DNA from: Bifidobacteriaceae bacterium
GTDB lineage: Bacteria > Actinomycetota > Actinomycetes > Actinomycetales > WQXJ01
Length of the DNA stretch: 13,752 nucleotides
NCBI GenBank assembly: GCA_031261885.1
Contig: JAISIU010000234.1
Span: 1-13,752, forward strand
Reading direction: 5' to 3'
This document shows, piece after piece, positions 1-6,732 of the stretch. Both the position numbers and the translations under genes were made by a program. Under the pieces are notes generated by a model. That model was not told the DNA's origin. It searched no databases and was given only the letters and a program-made list of their open reading frames with translations. The stretch's first letter is position 1. The number at the start of each line of letters is the position of its first letter.

Positions 1-209
1 GTGATGTCGTGTTCGAGGAGGCCAAACTGATCGTTGAGGTGGACGGGTTCAGCGCCCACGGCGGGCGCGACGCGTTCGCGCGGGATCGCGGCCGCCTGCG
101 CGAGCTGCAAATGGCGGGCTACCGCGTGCTGCCGTTCACGTGGCACGAGATCGTGGACCGCCCGGCCGAGGTCGTGGCGGAAGTCCGCGCCGCGCTGGCC
201 CGGCCCTGA
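1..209 (+). CDS. DUF559-family endonuclease-like protein, 3' end only
   Basis: The reading frame is open from the window edge (first full codon at 3) to a TGA at 207-209, so only about the last 68 residues are present. The visible part reads DVVFEEAKLIVEVDG, then a helix rich in Arg/Asp, then YRVLPFTWHEIVDRP and an Ala-rich end. This matches the C-terminal DUF559 domain (PD-(D/E)xK nuclease fold): the first Asp and the Glu/Asp of EVDG are the likely metal-binding residues, and the last strand and helix follow as expected. Such domains are often the C-terminal half of proteins with an AbiEi-like or winged-helix N-terminus; that part lies outside the window. Cellular role is unknown; a DNA-processing or toxin/antitoxin-linked role is possible but not shown. 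The gene converges on the transporter operon ending at 377. Confidence 0.82.
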   Translation, partial: DVVFEEAKLIVEVDGFSAHGGRDAFARDRGRLRELQMAGYRVLPFTWHEIVDRPAEVVAEVRAALARP

Positions 210-216
210 TCCAACC

Positions 217-272
217 GATCCGGAGGTTTTGGCCCCAAAACGGGCAGTTTTTAGGGCCAAAACCTCCGGATC
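217..272. terminator. Perfect 19-bp inverted repeat between convergent genes, likely bidirectional terminator
   Basis: The arms GATCCGGAGGTTTTGGCCC (217-235) and its exact reverse complement (254-272) enclose an 18-base loop. Within the loop, AAAAC (237-241) can partly pair with the T-run at 248-252, lengthening the stem. The element starts 8 bases after the upstream stop and lies about 105 bases past the stop of the opposing operon. It could therefore terminate both. There is no clean U-run outside the arms, so it is not a textbook intrinsic terminator. Confidence 0.65.
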
Positions 273-305
273 AACCCCAGGGGACCTTGGGGGCAGCAGC
301 GCACC

Positions 306-340
306 AGCGCGCCCGCACTAGCGCGCCCGCACTAGCGCGA
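306..340. repeat. 14-bp tandem repeat, about 2.5 copies
   Basis: The unit AGCGCGCCCGCACT occurs at 306-319 and again exactly at 320-333, followed by a partial third copy (AGCGCG, from 334). It lies between the convergent terminator hairpin and the 3' end of the fused ATPase gene. It is probably a slippage repeat with no coding role; each unit contains GCGC palindromes. Confidence 0.8.
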
Positions 341-376
341 GCAGGGCCCGCACCTCGCGGACCTGGGCGGAGCGGG

Positions 377-2527
377 TCAGAAGAGGTTCAGGGAGCCGCC
401 GGGGATCGCGTCGAGCAGGGCCTTCGTGTAGGGCTGCGCGGGGGCGTCGAACACGCGGTCCGTGGTGCCCTCCTCGACGATCCGGCCCTTCTCCATGACG
501 AACACCCAGTCCGCGATCTGCCGCACCACGGCCAGATCATGCGTGATGAAGAAGTACGTCAGCCCCATGTCGCGCTGCAGCCGCGCGAGCAGGTCGAGGA
601 CCTGCGCCTGGACAAGCACGTCGAGCGCCGAGACGGCCTCGTCGAGCACCATGAGCTCCGGTCCCAGCGCGAGCGCCCGCGCCACGGCCACGCGCTGCCG
701 TTGGCCGCCGGACAGCTCGTTCGGGTAGCGGCGCATCATGCCGGCGGGCAGCGCCACGGCGTCGAGCACCTCGCGCACGCGCGCCTCCCGCTTGGCCCGG
801 TTGCCGTAGTGGTGGACGCGCAACGGCTCCTCGATGATCCGGTAGATCGAGAACATCGGGTCGAGCGAGCCGTACGGGTCCTGGAACACGGGTTGGACGC
901 GCCGCCGGAACTCGAAGCGCTCGCGTTTCGTGAGGGTCGCCTCGTCGACGCCGTTGAACAGGATGGTCCCGCTGCTCGGCGCGAGCAGCGACAGAATCAT
1001 GTTCGCGACCGTCGACTTCCCGGACCCCGACTCCCCCACGAGCGCGGCCGTGGTGCCGCGCGCCACCTTCAGCGAGACGCCGTCCACGGCGAGGAACTCC
1101 GTGTAGGCGCCGGGCCGCGAGCCGCGGATCCGGAAGCGGCGGGTCAGGTCGTGGGTTTCGAGGACCACCGCGTGCCCGGCGGTCGCCTCCTCGAAGGTGA
1201 GCGCGCCCGATGCCGGTCCACCGGTTGGGACGGAAACGTCCACTTTCGCCGTGGCCGCCTGGGCGGGGGCCGCCGATGCCGGTCCGCCAGCCGGGACGGA
1301 AACGTCCGCTTTCGCGCTCGTGGCCTCGGCGATGCCCACCGGTTCCCCAGCGGCGGCCGCCGCTGCCGCCCCACCGGTCCGGCCGGCATCGTCCACCTGG
1401 ACCGCACCACCAGAGGCGAAGCTCTCCTGCCGGCCGAGCTGGATACGGCGGGAGGACAGCGACGGGGCGGCGTCGATGAGCCGCCTCGTGTAGGCGTGGC
1501 GCGGCTCGGTCAGCACTTCGAGGCTCGGCCCGGCCTCGACCACGCGCCCCTTGTACATGACGACGAGCCGTTCGGCCCGTTCGGCGGCCAGGCCCAAGTC
1601 GTGCGTGATGAACAGCACCGCGGTCCCGAGTTCGCGCGTCAGGGTTCCGAGGTGGTCGAGGATCTGGCGTTGCACGGTGACGTCGAGGGCGGAGGTGGGC
1701 TCGTCGGCGATCAGCAGGTCGGGGCGGGCGGCCAGCGCCATCGCGATGAGGGCGCGTTGGCGCATGCCGCCGGAGAACTCGTGCGGGTATTGGCGGGCGC
1801 GGCGGGCGGCGTCGGGCAGCCCGGCTTCGCTGAGCAGCCCGGCGACGCGTTCGTTCATGTTCGAGCCGGTCACGTACATGCGCGCGAGCCGGTCGGCGTC
1901 GGCCACGCCGAGGTCCTGGAGGTAGGCCTGCACCTCCATGCGCGTGGAGAACCCGACCTTGAGCGCGGTCTTGAAGGCGCCCTCCTGGTCGGGTTTGACG
2001 GCGCCGCGCTGTTCGAGCTCCTCGAGCAGCGAGTGGTAGCCGTGGCGCGAGAGGTAGAGCCGGCCGTCCGGGGTGTCCTCGATGCCGTGGCCCACGAGGT
2101 CGACGAGCGCGTTGTAGCTGGACCGCGACACGTCGATGCCGTTGGCCTTCAGGGCCTCGCGGATCTGCGCGCCGATGCGGTAGACGGGGTTCAGGTTGCT
2201 CATCGGGTCCTGCGGCACGAGCCCGATCTCGCTGCCGCGCAGGGCGACGTAGTCGCGTTTGCGCAGGCCGACCAGCTCGCGGCCCTTGAACAGGATCGAC
2301 CCGCCCGTGACGCGCCCCGTGCCGGGCAGCAGCCCGATGATCGCGTGCGCGGTCGTGGATTTGCCGGACCCCGATTCGCCGACGATGGCGATCGTGTGCC
2401 CGGCGCGGAGCTCGAGGTTCGCGCCGCGCACGGCGTGGACCACCTGCCGGCGGGAGCGAAACGCGACCTCGAGCCCGCGCACCTTCAGCAGCGGCGGGTT
2501 CGCGGCGTCGGCGGACAGAGGGCTCAT
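377..2527 (-). CDS. Fused double-ATPase subunit of peptide ABC importer (OppD-OppF type)
   Basis: A 716-residue protein with two complete ABC ATPase domains that would power peptide import at the inner face of the membrane. Domain 1: Walker A GESGSGKST at 50-58, Q-loop Gln106, signature FSGGMRQR at 251-258, Walker B LLIADEPTSALD near 271-282, switch His309. Domain 2: Walker A at 498-506, Q-loop Gln549, signature LSGGQRQR at 605-612, Walker B LMVLDEAVSALD at 625-636, His663, and the family's C-terminal motif QPYTKALLDAIP. Domain 1 has 145 residues between Q-loop and signature, against 56 in domain 2, so it carries an insertion of about 90 residues (roughly 128-240). A low-complexity Ala/Gly linker (about 360-450) joins the domains. 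I see no cysteine, so the Fe-S cysteine motif of many OppD/DppF C-termini is absent. The start is ATG at 2527, whose ATGA overlaps the TGA of the permease gene upstream; an AAGG lies upstream. Confidence 0.93.
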   Translation of the reverse strand: MSPLSADAANPPLLKVRGLEVAFRSRRQVVHAVRGANLELRAGHTIAIVGESGSGKSTTAHAIIGLLPGTGRVTGGSILFKGRELVGLRKRDYVALRGSEIGLVPQDPMSNLNPVYRIGAQIREALKANGIDVSRSSYNALVDLVGHGIEDTPDGRLYLSRHGYHSLLEELEQRGAVKPDQEGAFKTALKVGFSTRMEVQAYLQDLGVADADRLARMYVTGSNMNERVAGLLSEAGLPDAARRARQYPHEFSGGMRQRALIAMALAARPDLLIADEPTSALDVTVQRQILDHLGTLTRELGTAVLFITHDLGLAAERAERLVVMYKGRVVEAGPSLEVLTEPRHAYTRRLIDAAPSLSSRRIQLGRQESFASGGAVQVDDAGRTGGAAAAAAAGEPVGIAEATSAKADVSVPAGGPASAAPAQAATAKVDVSVPTGGPASGALTFEEATAGHAVVLETHDLTRRFRIRGSRPGAYTEFLAVDGVSLKVARGTTAALVGESGSGKSTVANMILSLLAPSSGTILFNGVDEATLTKRERFEFRRRVQPVFQDPYGSLDPMFSIYRIIEEPLRVHHYGNRAKREARVREVLDAVALPAGMMRRYPNELSGGQRQRVAVARALALGPELMVLDEAVSALDVLVQAQVLDLLARLQRDMGLTYFFITHDLAVVRQIADWVFVMEKGRIVEEGTTDRVFDAPAQPYTKALLDAIPGGSLNLF
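1209..1317. repeat. Direct repeat in the OppDF interdomain linker (66-bp period)
   Basis: Two imperfect copies begin with GATGCCGGTCC at 1209 and 1275, a 66-base period. On the coding (-) strand they encode AKxDVSVPxGGPAS twice (about residues 406-419 and 428-441), a 22-residue period inside the Ala/Gly-rich linker between the ATPase domains. Such a repeat suggests linker growth by duplication and may vary in length between strains. Confidence 0.8.
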
Positions 2528-3513
2528 CTTCTGGCCTTCGGGTCGAGGGCGTCGCGGACCGCGTCGCCGAGCATGATGAACGCGAGCACCGTGAGCGCGA
2601 GCGCGGCAGCGGGCCACAGCAGGACCTCGGGGGCGGTGCGCAGCATGGTCTTGGCGTCGGAGATCTGCCAGCCCCAGGAGCGGGTCGTGATCGGCAGGCC
2701 GACGCCGAGGAAGCTCAGCGTGGCCTCGGCGACGATGTAGGTGCCGAGCGAGACGGTCGCGGTGACGATCATCGGGGCGGCCGCGTTCGGCATCGCGTGC
2801 TTCAGCAGGATCTTGCCGCGCGAGACGCCGATCGCCTTGGCGGCCGTGACGAAGTCGGAGTTCTTCACGGCGAGCACGGCGGATCTCGTGATGCGGGCCA
2901 TTTGCGGCCAGCCGAACGCCGCCATGACCGCGACCACGGAGAAGACGCCGAGGAAGCCGCCGCGCTGGCCGAAGGCCTGGAGGAAGACGATGGCGGCGAG
3001 CACGAGCGGGAGCGCGAAGAAGATGTCGGTGATGCGCGAGAGGAGGGCGTCGACCCATTTGCCGTACCAGCCGGCCAGCGCGCCGATCAGCCCGCCGATG
3101 ATGACGACCAGCAGGGTCGTGAGCACGCCGACGGAGACGGACGGGCGGGCGCCGTTGACGACGCGGGAGAAGATGTCGCAGCCGAGCTTCTCGAAGCCGA
3201 GCGGGTGGCCGGCGCTGGGCCCGTCGAGGGATTTCGAGAGGTCGCAGGAGTTCTTCGGCACCTTCGTGAACAGCGTGGGCCAGGCGACGGCCAGCAGGAT
3301 GACGGCGATGAGCAGCACGGAGACGATGAACTTGGGCTGGCGGACCAGTTTGCGGCCGGCCTCGCGCCACAGGCTGGACGGGGGCGCGGATTCGTCGAAG
3401 ACGTCGACGTCGCTCAAGAGCGCGGTGTCGTCGGAGGCGAAAAAGTGCCGCGGGGTGGGCAGTTCCGAGTCGGGTCCACCGGAGGATTGGGTTTTGATCT
3501 GGCGGCTAGACAA
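2524..3513 (-). CDS. oppC: Peptide ABC importer permease C (OppC/DppC family)
   Basis: A 329-residue inner-membrane permease, one half of the translocation pore. It has a long cytoplasmic N-terminus (about 1-60, acidic and Ser-rich), a first membrane helix at about 62-82 (FIVSVLLIAVILLAVAWP), an extracellular loop ending with the DppC-type hallmark HPLGFEKLGCDIFSRVVNGAR, and several further helices. The cytoplasmic coupling (EAA) loop lies at about 221-245 with AAKAIGVSRGKILLKHAMPN, and the protein ends in DALDPKARR. The start is assigned to TTG at 3513: a GAGG (3521-3524) lies 7 bases upstream and the N-terminus agrees. This start overlaps the stop of the upstream permease by 8 bases; the gene's own TGA overlaps the ATG of the ATPase gene. 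Both overlaps imply translational coupling. Substrate specificity cannot be read from the permease; oligo- or dipeptides are inferred from the family. Confidence 0.93.
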   Translation of the reverse strand: MSSRQIKTQSSGGPDSELPTPRHFFASDDTALLSDVDVFDESAPPSSLWREAGRKLVRQPKFIVSVLLIAVILLAVAWPTLFTKVPKNSCDLSKSLDGPSAGHPLGFEKLGCDIFSRVVNGARPSVSVGVLTTLLVVIIGGLIGALAGWYGKWVDALLSRITDIFFALPLVLAAIVFLQAFGQRGGFLGVFSVVAVMAAFGWPQMARITRSAVLAVKNSDFVTAAKAIGVSRGKILLKHAMPNAAAPMIVTATVSLGTYIVAEATLSFLGVGLPITTRSWGWQISDAKTMLRTAPEVLLWPAAALALTVLAFIMLGDAVRDALDPKARR

Positions 3514-4432
3514 GGCGAATCCTCGGATCCAGGGCGGCGTAGAGCAGGTCCACGACGAGGTTGGCGATGATGAAGACGAGCACGAGGATCGTCACGAGCG
3601 AGACCACCGTGGAGCCCTCCGATTTCAGGATGGCCTGGTAGAGGGCGTTGCCGACGCCGGGGACGTTGAAGATGCCCTCGGTGACGATCGCGCCGCCCAT
3701 GAGGTTGCCGAGGTCGGCGCCGAGGAACGTGACGACGGGGATCAGCGAGTTGCGCAGGATGTGCTTCGTGACGACCGTGTGGCGGGACAGGCCCTTGGCG
3801 GTGGCCGTGCGGACGTAGTCGGCCGTCGACACCTCGGCGACGGAGTTGCGCGTGAGCCTGAGGACGTAGGCCATCGAGACGCCGGCCAGCACGAACGCCG
3901 GCATGAGGAGGGATTTGACCGACACTTCTCCCCCGACGGTCACCGGCAGCCATTGGAGTTTGATGCCGAGCAGGGTTTGGAGCACGAAGCCCATGACGAA
4001 GGTGGGGACCGCGATCAGCAGCATCGAGAGGACGAGGGCGGTCGAGTCGAACCAGCCGCCGCGCCTCAGACCGGCGATGACGCCGAGCACGACCCCGAAG
4101 ATGGCCTCGATGCAGAGCGCCATGACGGCCAGTTTGACGGTGACGGGGTAGGCCTGGGCCACGATCTGGGAGACGGGGCGGCCCGAGTAGCTCATGCCGA
4201 AGTTCCCGGTGACGACGCCCTTGAGGTAGAGCAGGTATTGGATGATGAACGGCTTGTCGAGGTGGTATTGGGCCCGGAGCTGGTTGGCGACGGCGGCGTT
4301 GACCTGGCGTTCGCCGAACATCGCGACGATCGGGTCGCCGGGCAGCAGGAAGACCATGGCGTAGACCAGCAGCGTGGCCCCGAGGAACACGGGGATCATC
4401 TGCAGCAGCCGTCGGCCGATGTACCAGCCCAC
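3506..4432 (-). CDS. oppB: Peptide ABC importer permease B (OppB/DppB family)
   Basis: A 308-residue inner-membrane permease that pairs with the OppC-type subunit. The family N-terminus is clear: WYIGRRLLQMIPVFLGATLLVYAMVFLLPGDP, with the first membrane helix at about 12-30. The middle contains NFGMSYSGRPVSQIV, several hydrophobic helices (about 98-120, 130-155, 175-192), then the EAA coupling loop at about 206-232 (YVRTATAKGLSRHTVVTKHILRNSLIP). The C-terminal helix ends LLYAALDPRIRLV, typical of DppB. The start is GTG at 4432: AAGGAGG (4441-4447) lies 8 bases upstream and the family N-terminus begins immediately. The frame is open upstream to 4579, but that stretch encodes only low-complexity Gly/Arg/Thr sequence and lacks a good site. 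It is the second gene of the importer operon, 249 bases after the binding protein. Confidence 0.94.
   Translation of the reverse strand: MGWYIGRRLLQMIPVFLGATLLVYAMVFLLPGDPIVAMFGERQVNAAVANQLRAQYHLDKPFIIQYLLYLKGVVTGNFGMSYSGRPVSQIVAQAYPVTVKLAVMALCIEAIFGVVLGVIAGLRRGGWFDSTALVLSMLLIAVPTFVMGFVLQTLLGIKLQWLPVTVGGEVSVKSLLMPAFVLAGVSMAYVLRLTRNSVAEVSTADYVRTATAKGLSRHTVVTKHILRNSLIPVVTFLGADLGNLMGGAIVTEGIFNVPGVGNALYQAILKSEGSTVVSLVTILVLVFIIANLVVDLLYAALDPRIRLV
3511..3525 (-). promoter_or_regulatory. TTG start and ribosome binding site of permease C inside the end of permease B
   Basis: On the - strand CGAGGAT (3519-3525) lies 7 bases before TTG (3513-3511). The upstream gene stops with TAG at 3508-3506, so the Shine-Dalgarno and start lie within its last codons. 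No ATG or GTG with a comparable site was seen nearby. Confidence 0.7.
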
Positions 4433-4440
4433 CGGTGCCG

Positions 4441-4447
4441 CCTCCTT
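4441..4447 (-). promoter_or_regulatory. Strong Shine-Dalgarno of permease B
   Basis: AAGGAGG on the - strand, 8 bases before GTG at 4432. It fixes the start over an upstream open extension and gives the permease gene independent translation initiation after the long intercistronic gap. Confidence 0.85.
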
Positions 4448-4547
4448 CCTTCTCGGCCTGTCGCCTGTTCCTTGTCGCCTGTTTCCGGTTCCTGCCCGCG
4501 CGCCCGTGCCCGCCCCGGCCGTCCGTGCCCGCCCGCGGGGGGTGAGG

Positions 4548-4604
4548 GCCCGGGCCGGCCCGCCGCCGTGGCGCCCCACCAGCAGGCGGCGGACCGGCCC
4601 GGGC
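4548..4604 (-). terminator. Large GC-rich hairpin between binding-protein and permease genes, likely attenuator
   Basis: Two 20-base arms (4548-4567 and 4585-4604) match as inverted repeats at 19 of 20 positions, and an inner GTGG/CCAC pair (4568-4571 with 4576-4579) extends the stem. The hairpin lies about 78 bases after the stop of the binding-protein gene and 115 bases before the permease start. It has no U-run on the - strand, so partial termination or 3'-end protection of the upstream message is more likely than full termination. The rest of the gap (4433-4681) is GC-rich, has further palindromic stretches near 4639-4660, and shows no gene. Confidence 0.65.
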
Positions 4605-4681
4605 GTTTGGCGCCCTACCGGGGGTCTCGCGCGCGCTGCCGGGCCCGGCGCCCGGGCCGGCGGCGCCCGCGAAGCTTCAGG

Positions 4682-6445
4682 TCACTCGGGCTTTTCGATC
4701 AGGTAGGCGATCGGGACGGTGTCCCAGCCCCACTTGACGTTCGAGACCTTCGTCGAGGAGCCGCCGACGATGTTCTGGACCCAGAGCGGGATCGCGGGCA
4801 GTTCCTTCATGAGGATTTCCTGGGCCTGGTTGTAGTAGACGGCGGATTCGTCGGCCGTCTTCTGCTTGAGGCCTTCGGTGAGCAGGTTGTCGAAGTCGGT
4901 GTTCGAGTAGTCGCCGTCGTTCGAGCCGCCGCCCGTGCCGTACAGCGGCGCGAGGTAGTCGTAGATCGACGGGTAGTCGGCCTGCCAGCCGGTGCGGAAG
5001 GCGGTCTGGATCTTGCGGTCCGTCACGTCGGTGCGCATGGCCTGGAACGTCGGGTAGACCTTCGGCGCGGTCTTGATGCCGAGCACCTGGTTGATGGAGT
5101 TCAGCACGGCTTCGACCCATTGGCCGTGGGAGGAGTCGCCGTTGTAGGCGATCTCGAAGGTGCCGGACCACTTGGAGATGGCGTCGGCCTGGGCCCACAG
5201 TTGCTTGGCCTTGGTCGGGTTGTAGCTCAGGACCTCGTTGCCGGGAATGTTCGCGGAGTAGCCGGCCATGAGCGGCGAGGAGAAGTCCTTGGCCGGCGTC
5301 CTCGTGCCGTTGAAGATCGTCTTGCAGATCGTGGCGCGGTCGATGGCGTAGGACAGGGCCTGGCGGCGCAGTTGGCCCTCTTGGCCGGAGAAGTGCGGCA
5401 GGCGGGACGGGATCGTGAAGGATTGGAAGTTCGTGCCGGCCAGGTTCACGGCGCGCGAGCCGAGGTCGGATTCGAACGTCGTGAAGGCGGATTCGGGGAT
5501 CTCGTCGGTGACGTCGAGGTTGCCGGCCAGGAGGTCGGAGTAGACGGTCTCGAGCTCGGTGATGAACTCGTAGGTGAGGCCGCCGTTGTGCGGCTTCCTG
5601 GGCCCGTCGTAGGTCTTGGACGGGACGAGGTCGATCTTGACGTTGTGCTGCCAGGCGCCCTGGCCCTTGAGCTTGTAGGGGCCGTTGCCGACGGGGTTCT
5701 CGCCGTAGGCGGGGTCGACGGTCATGAGCGGGTTGCCGGCGGCGTCGGTGATCGGGGTCGTCGTGTTCTTCACGAAGGCGGACTTGGGCAGGGGGTCATA
5801 GGCGTTGTAGCCGAGGTGGACGGGCCAGTCGGGTGTGGCCTGGGCCATCGTGATCGTGAAGTCGAGGTCGTCGACCTTCTTCAGGCCGGACAGCGTGACG
5901 ACGTCGCCGTCCTTCGGCTTGTAGTTGGAGTCGGCCTCGAACGGCGCGTTCTCTTCCTTGTAGCCCTGGATCGGTTGGAAGAAGTCGGCGCACAGCTGGG
6001 CGTTGCCCTCGTAGGCGCCGAAGTTCCAGGCGTTGATGAAGGAGTCGGCGTCCACGGGGTCGCCGTTGTCGAACGTCATGCCGCTGCGAAGCTTGACCGT
6101 GAACACGGTGTAGTCGGCGTTCGGGGTGATCGATTCGGCGGCGTCCATCTGGGTCTCGCCGTCGGCGTCGTAGTAGACGAGGCCGGCGAAGAGGTTCGTC
6201 TCGATGCGCGCGCCGAACACCTCGTTCGTGTTCGTCGGGATCAGCGGGTTCTGCGGTTCGCCGCCCCTGAGGGTGACGATGCCGTTCGTGAAGCCGCCGC
6301 TGCCGGAGGCGCCGGCCGCGGCCGTGGACGACGAGGTGGTTTTGGCGCCGGAGCCGCAGGCCGTGAGGGCCATGGCGGCGGCGGCCACGAGGCCGATGGC
6401 GGCGCTGCGGCGGGCCCGGCGGATGGTGTGGGTTCTCCTAGTCAC
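4682..6445 (-). CDS. oppA: Peptide-binding lipoprotein of ABC importer (SBP_bac_5, OppA/DppA-like)
   Basis: A 587-residue extracytoplasmic solute-binding protein anchored to the outer face of the membrane by a lipid. The N-terminus MTRRTHTIRRARR, a hydrophobic Ala-rich stretch and the lipobox LTAC (Cys30) form a lipoprotein signal peptide, followed by a Ser/Thr/Gly-rich tether to about residue 50. The SBP_bac_5 core then runs to the end; LRSGMTFDNGDPVDADSF (about 119-136) is the family signature, and the length is normal. The start is GTG at 6445 with AAGGAGGT 7 bases upstream. The frame is open further upstream (to 6655), but that part has no ribosome site and would bury the signal peptide. 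It is the first gene of the importer operon, with its own promoter at 6733-6761. Peptides are the likely ligand from the operon type; nickel- or sugar-binding members exist, so specificity is not certain. Confidence 0.93.
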   Translation of the reverse strand: MTRRTHTIRRARRSAAIGLVAAAAMALTACGSGAKTTSSSTAAAGASGSGGFTNGIVTLRGGEPQNPLIPTNTNEVFGARIETNLFAGLVYYDADGETQMDAAESITPNADYTVFTVKLRSGMTFDNGDPVDADSFINAWNFGAYEGNAQLCADFFQPIQGYKEENAPFEADSNYKPKDGDVVTLSGLKKVDDLDFTITMAQATPDWPVHLGYNAYDPLPKSAFVKNTTTPITDAAGNPLMTVDPAYGENPVGNGPYKLKGQGAWQHNVKIDLVPSKTYDGPRKPHNGGLTYEFITELETVYSDLLAGNLDVTDEIPESAFTTFESDLGSRAVNLAGTNFQSFTIPSRLPHFSGQEGQLRRQALSYAIDRATICKTIFNGTRTPAKDFSSPLMAGYSANIPGNEVLSYNPTKAKQLWAQADAISKWSGTFEIAYNGDSSHGQWVEAVLNSINQVLGIKTAPKVYPTFQAMRTDVTDRKIQTAFRTGWQADYPSIYDYLAPLYGTGGGSNDGDYSNTDFDNLLTEGLKQKTADESAVYYNQAQEILMKELPAIPLWVQNIVGGSSTKVSNVKWGWDTVPIAYLIEKPE

Positions 6446-6452
6446 GTGCGTG

Positions 6453-6460
6453 ACCTCCTT
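6453..6460 (-). promoter_or_regulatory. Near-perfect Shine-Dalgarno of the binding-protein gene
   Basis: AAGGAGGT on the - strand, 7 bases before GTG at 6445. It decides the start against the long in-frame upstream extension and predicts high translation. Confidence 0.88.
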
Positions 6461-6534
6461 CGTTCGGTCATCGCGGGCGCGGGGCCGCGGACCGGGCGAC
6501 GTCGATGATGCCCGTTTCGCGCCTTTGACCTGGC

Positions 6535-6574
6535 CGGCGGTCCGTTCGGTCTTCTGTGACCGGATCGGACGCCG
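6535..6574 (-). promoter_or_regulatory. Hairpin in the 5' leader of the importer mRNA
   Basis: Inverted segments pair as GTCCG (6540-6544) with CGGAC (6566-6570) and CGGTC (6547-6551) with GACCG (6558-6562), around a 6-base loop. Four further pairs (6535-6538 with 6571-6574) form if one G is bulged. This gives about 14 pairs, interrupted by a small internal loop. The hairpin lies about 90 bases before the start codon, downstream of a C-rich stretch, so an attenuator or mRNA-stability role is plausible. Confidence 0.5.
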
Positions 6575-6600
6575 CGCACGGGGGTCGCGGCGATGCCGTG

Positions 6601-6692
6601 AACTGGTGTGGTGGGGATGGGTTGGGTTGGTTTGGGAATGGGTCAGGTGTGTCACCCGGATGGGGTGGGCGAAGAGTCTGGTTGGTTGGTTC
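6601..6692 (-). promoter_or_regulatory. C-rich, G-poor leader stretch (rut-like); G-quadruplex motif on the opposite strand
   Basis: By hand count the - strand (mRNA sense) has 45 C and only 9 G over these 92 bases, an extreme strand skew for this window. C-rich, G-poor, unstructured RNA is the usual mark of Rho loading sites. The + strand carries five G-tracts at 6613-6616, 6619-6621, 6624-6626, 6634-6636 and 6640-6642 with loops of 2 to 7 bases, which meets the usual G-quadruplex pattern. Confidence 0.55.
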
Positions 6693-6700
6693 CGTTGAGT

Positions 6701-6717
6701 TGTCAGGACCTGTCAGG
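6701..6717. repeat. TGTCAGG direct repeat at the start of the importer transcript
   Basis: TGTCAGG occurs at 6701-6707 and 6711-6717, a 10-base period, about one helical turn. It lies some 9 to 25 bases into the predicted transcript. The segment CAGGACCTG inside it is itself an inverted repeat. Regular spacing on one helix face would suit a dimeric regulator, but no protein is known from this window. Confidence 0.5.
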
Positions 6718-6732
6718 GTTCCATCGGTTTGG

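Noticed and set aside
2528..3370. N-terminal extension of the fused ATPase to 3370
   Set aside because: The extension lies within the permease C gene in another frame and is Arg/Pro-rich; the ATG at 2527 fits the operon overlap and the ATPase N-terminus.
4433..4579. N-terminal extension of permease B to 4579
   Set aside because: It is low-complexity Gly/Arg/Thr sequence; the GTG at 4432 has a strong ribosome site and starts the family N-terminus.
140..6508. Very long + strand open frames (140-2740 and 2741-6508) opposite the importer operon
   Set aside because: They are antisense to genes with clear family motifs and encode Arg/Gly/Ala/Val/His-rich sequence without domains, an effect of high third-position G+C.
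6446..6655. N-terminal extension of the binding protein to 6655
   Set aside because: There is no ribosome site before it, and it would place about 70 polar residues ahead of the lipoprotein signal peptide.
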